This document shows, one piece after another, positions 58,826-64,000 of a stretch of 64,000 bases of DNA. The position numbers were made by a program, and so were the translations under genes. The stretch comes from Nocardiopsis sp. JB363 (lineage in GTDB: Bacteria; Actinomycetota; Actinomycetes; Streptosporangiales; Streptosporangiaceae). The notes under the pieces were generated by a model. The model was not told the DNA's origin, searched no databases, and saw only the letters and a list, made by a program, of their open reading frames with translations. The DNA is taken from the NCBI RefSeq assembly GCF_900143625.1, contig NZ_FRFF01000196.1, positions 1 to 64,000 of the forward strand, given 5' to 3'. Numbering within the stretch: the stretch's first letter is position 1; each line of letters begins with the position of its first letter.

Positions 58826-59586
58826 GCTCCGTCGACGGGGAGCGACGCTCCGTTGATGAACGAGGCGTCGTCACTGCACAAGTAGGCGACCAGTTCGGCC
58901 ACCTCCGAGGGTTCGATCAGGCGTTTGACGGGTGTACGGGCCAACAGCACCTCGGACAGCACACGTTCCTCAGGGATGTCGTGCGCCGTGGCCTGGTCGG
59001 CGATCTGCTTCTCCACCAGGGCGGTCCGCACGTAACCGGGGTTGACGCAGTTCGACGTCACACCCTGGCCGGCGCCCTCCAGTGCGATCACCTTGGAGAG
59101 GCCTTCGAGGCCGTGCTTGGCCGCGACGTAGGCCGACTTGTACGCGGAGGCGCGCAACCCGTGCACGGACGAGATGTTGACGACCCGGCCCCAACCGCGC
59201 TCGTACATGTGGGGCAGCGCTCCCCGCACCACACGGAACGGCGCCTCCAACATGACCCGCAGGATCAGGGAGAAGCGATCCGGGGGGAAGTCCTGCACGG
59301 GCGCGACCGTCTGCACACCGGCGTTGTTGACCACGATGTCCGCGCCACGCCCCGCCTCCTCCGCGGAGTCCAGGTCGGTCAGGTCCAGTTCGACGGCCTC
59401 GCCCACGCCCTCCTCCACCAGGGCGGCGAGCGCGGGACCGTCGACGTCGACCAGGTACACGGAGGCTCCTGCGGTGGACAGGCGGCGGGCACAGGCCAGG
59501 CCGATACCACTGGCGGCGCCGGTCACCAGCGCGGTCCTGCCGGTGAGGTCGACCTGGACGGTGTGGGGGGAAACCTCTGTCGTCAT
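58810..59586 (-). CDS. 3-hydroxybutyrate dehydrogenase (SDR)
   Basis: A 258-residue short-chain dehydrogenase with cofactor motif GAASGIG (about 23-29), NNAGVQ, and catalytic Ser...YVAAKHG (Tyr/Lys about 152-156). The strings VQTVAPVQDFPPDRF, HGLRASAYKSAYVAAKHGLEGL and CVNPGYVRTALVEKQIADQA match 3-hydroxybutyrate dehydrogenases (BdhA), which oxidise (R)-3-hydroxybutyrate to acetoacetate with NAD. ATG 59586. Downstream overlap with the PucR gene. Confidence 0.9.
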   Translation of the reverse strand: MTTEVSPHTVQVDLTGRTALVTGAASGIGLACARRLSTAGASVYLVDVDGPALAALVEEGVGEAVELDLTDLDSAEEAGRGADIVVNNAGVQTVAPVQDFPPDRFSLILRVMLEAPFRVVRGALPHMYERGWGRVVNISSVHGLRASAYKSAYVAAKHGLEGLSKVIALEGAGQGVTSNCVNPGYVRTALVEKQIADQATAHDIPEERVLSEVLLARTPVKRLIEPSEVAELVAYLCSDDASFINGASLPVDGAWSAS

Positions 59587-59816
59587 GTCAGCAAACTAGA
59601 GCGGGGCGGGACCACGGGGGATAGCTGCGATGAACACACCCTCGGGATGGGACATGTGGCGATGCGCCATGGGCGAGGTGTCTCCTGTGGGGTTCACACC
59701 CGAACAGCCTAGGTGATCGGGGTCTCGCGCACATGTTGTCCACGTCACAACGAACTTAGGCTTCGAGCCAGGGTTCGGCCGAACCACCCCCGCTGATCGA
59801 CCCCTCGGAGCAGTAC

Positions 59817-61070
59817 ATGCACCCCCAGAGCAGCCCACCTCCATCAGCCCTCGCCCGGTACCTGTCACCGATCGTCGCACTGGCCGCGACCTTCCTGCTG
59901 GTCGCCGCCACGATCATCGTCCTGGCCCCGCGCGCTTCCGCCGCCACCCTGGACCCGGTGCCCTCCTTCGGTACCGACCCCGGCAACCTCGCCATGTACG
60001 AGTACGTTCCCGACGACCTCCCCGCGGGGGCTCCGGTGGTCGTACTCCTGCACGGCTGCGCCCAGGACGCCGCCGCCTATCACCAGCACTCCGGCTGGGC
60101 GGAACAGGCCGACGCCTCCGGGATCGCCCTCGTCTACGCCCAACAGAACAGCGGCAACAACGCCACGAGCTGCTTCAACTGGTTCGAACCCACCGACGTG
60201 GCCCGCGACTCCGGTGAGGCGCGGTCCATCCGCTCGATGGTGGAACACGCCGTGGACACGCACGAGCTGGACCCCGGCCGCGTGTACGTCTCCGGGCTGT
60301 CCGCCGGCGGTGCCATGGCCGCCGAACTCCTCGCCGCCTACCCGGACCTGTTCGCCGGCGGAAGCATCGTCGCGGGTATCCCCGTCGGCTGCGCCACCGG
60401 CATGATCGACGCCTTCACCTGTATGAACCCCGGTAAGGACCGGACACCCGAACAGTGGGGGAACGAGGTCCGCGCCAAGCTGCCGGACGGGGCCGACCTG
60501 CCCAGGGTCGCCGTCTGGCACGGCACTTCCGACACCACCGTCGCCCCCGCCAACGGAGACGCCTCGGTGGCCCAGTGGCTGAACGCCGGCGGAGCGCCCA
60601 CCGAGCCGGACGCCACCGAGCAGTTGCCCGGGTCCACCACGGCGTCGTACTACGGGGGCGGTCCCGACGACGCGGCCGTCGCCCACTACTCCGTATCCGG
60701 CCTGGGACACGGAACCCCGGTCGACCCCGGATCGGACTGTGGCACCGCCGGCGCCTACTTCCTCGCCTCGGTCTGCTCCACCGGGTACACGGCACAGTTC
60801 TGGGGGATCGACGGCGGGAGCGGCCCCACGGACCCGCCCACCGAGGAACCCACCGATCCGCCGACGGAGGAGCCCACGGACCCGCCTTCGGGTGAGTGCG
60901 TCACCGCGAGCAACTACGCCCACGTGGCCGAGGGACGCGCGGTGCACCGCTCCGGTACGGCCTACGCGGTCGGCTCCGACGCCCCGCTCGGCCTGTGGAA
61001 CCTGGCCGTCACGACCTCCCTCACCGAAACCTCACCGGACTATTGGGAGCACACCGTCGACGGTTGTTGA
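59817..61070 (+). CDS. secreted PHB depolymerase-like esterase
   Basis: 417 residues. A long signal sequence (hydrophobic 17-37, ending APRASAA) precedes an Esterase_phd catalytic domain: VVVLLHGCAQDAAAY, the lipase-type box GLSAGGAMAAE (Ser162), Asp in HGTSDTTV, and His in GLGHGTPVDP. A linker of TEEPTDPP-type tandem repeats (about 340-358) leads to a short C-terminal module rich in Tyr/Trp and ending in Cys (NYAHVAEGRAVHRSGTAYAVG...TVDGC), as in extracellular PHB depolymerases. It would release 3-hydroxybutyrate oligomers outside the cell, for use by the neighbouring genes. ATG 59817. Confidence 0.88.
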   Translation: MHPQSSPPPSALARYLSPIVALAATFLLVAATIIVLAPRASAATLDPVPSFGTDPGNLAMYEYVPDDLPAGAPVVVLLHGCAQDAAAYHQHSGWAEQADASGIALVYAQQNSGNNATSCFNWFEPTDVARDSGEARSIRSMVEHAVDTHELDPGRVYVSGLSAGGAMAAELLAAYPDLFAGGSIVAGIPVGCATGMIDAFTCMNPGKDRTPEQWGNEVRAKLPDGADLPRVAVWHGTSDTTVAPANGDASVAQWLNAGGAPTEPDATEQLPGSTTASYYGGGPDDAAVAHYSVSGLGHGTPVDPGSDCGTAGAYFLASVCSTGYTAQFWGIDGGSGPTDPPTEEPTDPPTEEPTDPPSGECVTASNYAHVAEGRAVHRSGTAYAVGSDAPLGLWNLAVTTSLTETSPDYWEHTVDGC

Positions 61071-61090
61071 CCGAACCGTCCGGGGCGAGC

Positions 61091-61126
61091 GGAGGATGGG
61101 CACGACCCCCGTTGTGCCCATCCTCC
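61091..61126. terminator. bidirectional terminator, esterase / MarR
   Basis: Perfect 13-bp stem GGAGGATGGGCAC / GTGCCCATCCTCC with a 10-nt loop between the two convergent stops. Confidence 0.85.
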
Positions 61127-61151
61127 GTTCCTCCCCCATCGCGCTCCGCCG

Positions 61152-61637
61152 TCAGGTCTCCTCGGCGACGCGGGCCTCACCCGCGAGCACGTTGGCGGTC
61201 AGTCGGCGCAGCGCGAGTCTGGTGGCCTCGAATTCCTCGTCCGGCAGGTCGATCACCCGGCCGATCGCCTCGGGTACGCCCCGGGCACGGGCGCGCAGGG
61301 CGCGACCCTCGTCGGTGGGGGCGACCCGCACCGAACGCTCATCTTCGGGGTCACGGTTCCGATGGAGCAGCCCGTTGGTCTCCAGGCGCTTGAGCAGCGG
61401 CGTGAGGGTTCCGTAGTCGAGCTGGAGCACCGCACCGATCTCCTTGACCGAACACTCCCCCCGTTCCCACAGCAGCATCATCACGAGGTACTGCGGGTAG
61501 GTCAGACCGAGCGGATCGAGCAGCGGGCGGTACAGATTGGTGACAGCGCGGGACGCCGCGTACAGCGCGAAGCACATCTGCTCGTCGACTGGCGGGAGTT
61601 CGAAGTCGCCCCTGGGGGCGGGGGTTCGGTCGGTCAT
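61152..61637 (-). CDS. ohrR: MarR family regulator, OhrR type
   Basis: 161 residues. The peroxide-sensing Cys22 lies in the hallmark VDEQMCFALYAASRAV. The winged helix follows (CSVKEIGAVLQLDYGTLTPLLKRLETNGLLHRNRDPEDERSV, core shown). OhrR represses the organic hydroperoxide reductase gene ohr and its own until Cys oxidation. No ohr lies in the window. ATG 61637. Confidence 0.9.
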   Translation of the reverse strand: MTDRTPAPRGDFELPPVDEQMCFALYAASRAVTNLYRPLLDPLGLTYPQYLVMMLLWERGECSVKEIGAVLQLDYGTLTPLLKRLETNGLLHRNRDPEDERSVRVAPTDEGRALRARARGVPEAIGRVIDLPDEEFEATRLALRRLTANVLAGEARVAEET

Positions 61638-61677
61638 CGTTCAATATCGTAGTAACCACGCGCCCGATGTCAAAGCC

Positions 61678-61698
61678 CACAATTGCCTTGTGCACAAG
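61678..61698. promoter_or_regulatory. palindromic site upstream of OhrR gene
   Basis: CACAATTG-C-CTTGTGCACAAG contains a perfect 12-bp palindrome (61687-61698), 50 bp before the ohrR start. It is a candidate self-operator. Confidence 0.4.
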
Positions 61699-61706
61699 TA
61701 AAAAGC

Positions 61707-61738
61707 GGGCGCCGATGCGCGTCCGCGCACCGACGCCC
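61707..61738 (-). terminator. terminator of acyl-CoA synthetase gene
   Basis: GGGCGCCGATGCGCG / CGCGCACCGACGCCC, a 15-bp stem with two mismatches and a very small loop, 15 nt after the stop on the minus strand. Confidence 0.6.
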
Positions 61739-61753
61739 CACCTACAGGAGCGC

Positions 61754-63403
61754 TCAGGCCCCCTCGGTGCGACGAGTGCTCTTGGGAAGCCGTCGCTTGA
61801 GCACCTTCCCGGTGGCGTTGCGCGGCAGCTCCTCCAACACCATCACGTCACGAGGGACGGAGAAGCGTCCCACCAGCTCTCGCACGTGCAGCCGGACCTC
61901 GTTCGGATCCACCGACCGCCCTTCGTAGGGCACCACGTACGCCGCGAATCGATGCCCGAACTCCTCGTCCGGCACACCCGTCACCACGACCTCGCGCACC
62001 GCGGGAAGCGTCACGATCGCCTCCTCCACGGGCCGAGGAAACACGTTCTCACCACCCGAGACGATCATGTCGTCGTCACGCCCGGCCACGTGCAACAACC
62101 CGTGCGCGTCCACGTGACCCCGGTCGCCGGTCTCCATCAGACCATCGGCCACCCGCTTGTGCTTCCCGTTCGTGTACCCGTCGAAGAGCATGTCGTTGCC
62201 GACGAAGATCGAGCCCTTGGACCCTTGGGGAACCTCTTGGCCCCGCTCGTCCAGGATCGCGATCCGTGTACCGAGCGGAGGCCGACCAGCGGTGGTCGGC
62301 GCCGACCGCAGCTCCTCCGGGGTCGCGATGGTCGCCCACGACACCTCGGTCGACCCGTACAGGTTGTAGACGACGTCCCCGAACGCGTCCATGAAGTCGC
62401 TGATCAGCTGCGGGCTCATCGCCGAACCACTGCACGCCACGATCCGCAGCGACGAGGTGTCGTACTTCTCCCGGGTCGACCGGGGCAGGTCCATGATCCG
62501 CCGAAGCATCACCGGGACCGCGAACAACGCCGTGCACCGCTGCTCCTGAACGGTCCGCAACACGTCCTCCGGCTCGAACAACCGGCGCATCACCAGGGTC
62601 GACCGCATCGACATGCCCAACTGGACACCGGCCAGCCCCCAGGTGTGGAAGATCGGTGCCGACACCAGGATCCGGTCCTTGGAGTTCAACGGGATACGCG
62701 ACAGCACCGAGGCCGCGTCCTGCGGTCCCTTCGGCGTCGGCCGCCGCGCGCCCTTCGGGGACCCCGTGGTCCCCGACGTCAGCACGATCAACCGTCCCGG
62801 CCTCTCGGGCGGAGCGGGATCGGGCACGGTCGGCTCCACGGCCTCGGTCGGAATCCGTGGGCCCGGCTCGGTGGTCTCTCCCCACGACGTCACACGCGGG
62901 ATCTCCGGCGCCAACCCCTTGTACAACTCCTCGAAGTCCGAGTCCGCGATGAGCAACGACACCTCGTTGCGTTCGATCACGTCCAGCAACGGGCCGGCGG
63001 CCAACCCGGTGTTCAACAGGACCGCGTCGGCGCCCAGACGGCCACAGGCCACCGCCGCCTGCACCATTCCGGCATGGTTGCGACACAGGATCCCCACCCG
63101 GGATCCGGGACGCACCCCCAGATGGTCCAACTCGTGGACGAGTCGCCTGGCGAGTCGGTTCATCTGCCCGAACGTCGTCACCCCGGAGTCGTCGACCACG
63201 GAGACCTGGTCCGGAACACGCTCGCCGGCGGCCGCGTAACCGCCCGCGATGGTCGCTCCCCAGGTCTTGAGCTGACGTAGCTGGCGGGCGATCCTGTCCG
63301 GGCGGCCGGTGGAGAAGACCCCGGCCCTGACGAGTACGGACACCACCTTGAGGGTGTGTTTCAGCTTGGACCTGGTGGGCGGGCTACCGGCTGAGGATGC
63401 CAT
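61754..63403 (-). CDS. AMP-dependent acyl-CoA synthetase/ligase (FadD-type)
   Basis: A 549-residue ANL-superfamily enzyme with the P-loop LTSGTTGSPKGARRP (about 210-224), NLYGSTEVSWATIATPEEL, the hinge region GRDDDMIVSGGENVFPRPVEEA and catalytic Lys in ELPRNATGKVLKRRL near the C-terminus. The order of motifs and the long N-terminal helix (RQLRQLKTWGATIAGGY) recall mycobacterial FadD12-like fatty-acyl-CoA synthetases. It activates a carboxylic acid via acyl-adenylate. ATG 63403. No partners adjoin. Confidence 0.9.
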   Translation of the reverse strand: MASSAGSPPTRSKLKHTLKVVSVLVRAGVFSTGRPDRIARQLRQLKTWGATIAGGYAAAGERVPDQVSVVDDSGVTTFGQMNRLARRLVHELDHLGVRPGSRVGILCRNHAGMVQAAVACGRLGADAVLLNTGLAAGPLLDVIERNEVSLLIADSDFEELYKGLAPEIPRVTSWGETTEPGPRIPTEAVEPTVPDPAPPERPGRLIVLTSGTTGSPKGARRPTPKGPQDAASVLSRIPLNSKDRILVSAPIFHTWGLAGVQLGMSMRSTLVMRRLFEPEDVLRTVQEQRCTALFAVPVMLRRIMDLPRSTREKYDTSSLRIVACSGSAMSPQLISDFMDAFGDVVYNLYGSTEVSWATIATPEELRSAPTTAGRPPLGTRIAILDERGQEVPQGSKGSIFVGNDMLFDGYTNGKHKRVADGLMETGDRGHVDAHGLLHVAGRDDDMIVSGGENVFPRPVEEAIVTLPAVREVVVTGVPDEEFGHRFAAYVVPYEGRSVDPNEVRLHVRELVGRFSVPRDVMVLEELPRNATGKVLKRRLPKSTRRTEGA

Positions 63404-63585
63404 TCGGTCTCCGGGGGGGTGTACGGGGACGGGCGAAGCGATCCGCGCCCTCCACGGAGCCTTCGCCTCGTGACTCCACGGAGTACTGCGAAGGTAGGCG
63501 AGATGGTCGAAGGGTTTCTTCGTCGTCGAGTGAGTGGTTACCGGCGCGTAGTCATCACCGGGTGAGTCCTCGGGACCTCGCGGAA

Positions 63586-63619
63586 GGGCCCCGGGGAGAG
63601 CCGGCTCTCCCCGGGGCCC
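63586..63619 (-). terminator. 34-bp perfect palindrome terminator
   Basis: GGGCCCCGGGGAGAGCC followed directly by its exact reverse complement, 7 nt after the stop of the minus-strand gene at the right edge. Confidence 0.8.
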
Positions 63620-63626
63620 GCGATCA

Positions 63627-64000
63627 TCAGCCGGTCACGGTGATCGGCGTCGTCGGGTCGTCGACGTTGGTCACCTCGTAGGTGGCGGTGAACGCGGCCT
63701 CATCGCCGCTGGGGCAGACGGCGTCACCCTCCACCACGACCGGGGCCACGGTGTCGAAGTCCAACGTGGACGCGGCGTCGCCGTTGGTCCAGGTGCCGCC
63801 GATGGCGACGTCGGCGTCCGGGCTCACCGTGGCGGTGCACGAGGCGAGACCGCTCGTGGTCACCACGATGCCGCCCGCCGGGACCAGCATCGTCCCGGTG
63901 GAGGGCTCTCCGTGCTGCATCGCCATTTCCCACGTCGGGTCGGCGACGGTGACCTCGGCTTCGACGAGCGGCATGTTCGTCTCGCAGTCGTCGAAGCCGG
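63627..64000 (-). CDS. probable exported/cell-surface protein (5' end outside window)
   Basis: The frame stays open from its stop at 63627 to the right edge, so only the C-terminal 124 residues are seen. They are rich in Thr, Val, Ala and Asp with beta-strand periodicity (TVADPTWEMAMQHGEPSTG, GGIVVTTSGLASCTATVSPD, AAFTATYEVTNVDDPTTPIT) and three Cys in the visible part, like an immunoglobulin-like secreted protein. No membrane anchor or sorting signal is at the C-terminus. Function unknown. Confidence 0.7.
   Translation of the reverse strand, partial: GFDDCETNMPLVEAEVTVADPTWEMAMQHGEPSTGTMLVPAGGIVVTTSGLASCTATVSPDADVAIGGTWTNGDAASTLDFDTVAPVVVEGDAVCPSGDEAAFTATYEVTNVDDPTTPITVTG

Noticed and set aside
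1..64000. CRISPR arrays
   Set aside because: No series of regularly spaced identical repeats was seen anywhere. The only short tandem array is the 8-bp repeat at 41889-41928, which lacks spacers.

Overview
The window is high-GC actinomycete chromosome close to the replication origin. The left edge carries the order dciA (DUF721) - gyrB - gyrA - DUF3566 membrane protein - tRNA-Ile, which is standard beside oriC in Actinomycetota, and a perfect parS-like palindrome lies at 34065-34090. GTG/TTG starts, strong G/C third-position bias, four-base overlaps between operon genes and an orphan DUF397 gene all fit a filamentous actinomycete. A Nocardiopsis-like genome is my guess but is not proven by the sequence.

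Layout. 1-6555: core replication genes and tRNA. 6627-8757: NUDIX hydrolase, CPBP membrane protease and a divergent TetR regulator. 8889-30479: a biosynthetic gene cluster (below). 30852-37413: MHS-type transporter, catalase, parS, an ABC transporter and a phosphoribosyltransferase. 37798-44757: 2-oxoacid dehydrogenase E1a/E1b/E2 operon, SRPBCC protein, PaaZ and a methyltransferase. 44794-46335: DUF397, an antitoxin-like/HTH pair and a YbaK deacylase. 46462-51046: DUF2207 protein, ADP-ribosylglycohydrolase and a PASTA pseudokinase. 51235-61070: Liv-type ABC operon, alpha/beta hydrolase, PucR-type regulator, 3-hydroxybutyrate dehydrogenase and a secreted PHB-depolymerase-like esterase. 61152-64000: OhrR-type MarR regulator, acyl-CoA synthetase and a partial exported protein.

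The main discovery candidate is the 8.9-30.5 kb cluster. It contains a 52-residue precursor ending in TSVPCGITISITLDC. A translationally coupled operon encodes a LuxR regulator, an aminoglycoside-phosphotransferase-type kinase, a HopA1-family lyase, an unrecognised 287-residue protein, a LanD-type cysteine decarboxylase and a prolyl oligopeptidase. Kinase plus HopA1 lyase plus LanD is the signature of class V lanthipeptides (lexapeptide, cacaoidin). Around this operon lie homologues of every enzyme of TDP-desosamine biosynthesis: RmlA/DesIII, RmlB/DesIV, DesI, DesII, DesV and DesVI. A DesVII-like glycosyltransferase, an ACP-fold protein lacking the phosphopantetheine serine and a DrrAB-like ABC exporter complete the set. 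The parsimonious reading is a ribosomal peptide with lanthionine/aminovinyl-cysteine rings decorated with desosamine or a close amino sugar. I recall no described lanthipeptide of that kind.

A TnpB (IS1341-type) element has inserted in the middle of the sugar/export operon. Its right-end hairpin supplies the last codons and stop of desV. A second functional island (51.2-61.1 kb) looks devoted to capture and catabolism of hydroxybutyrate-type compounds.
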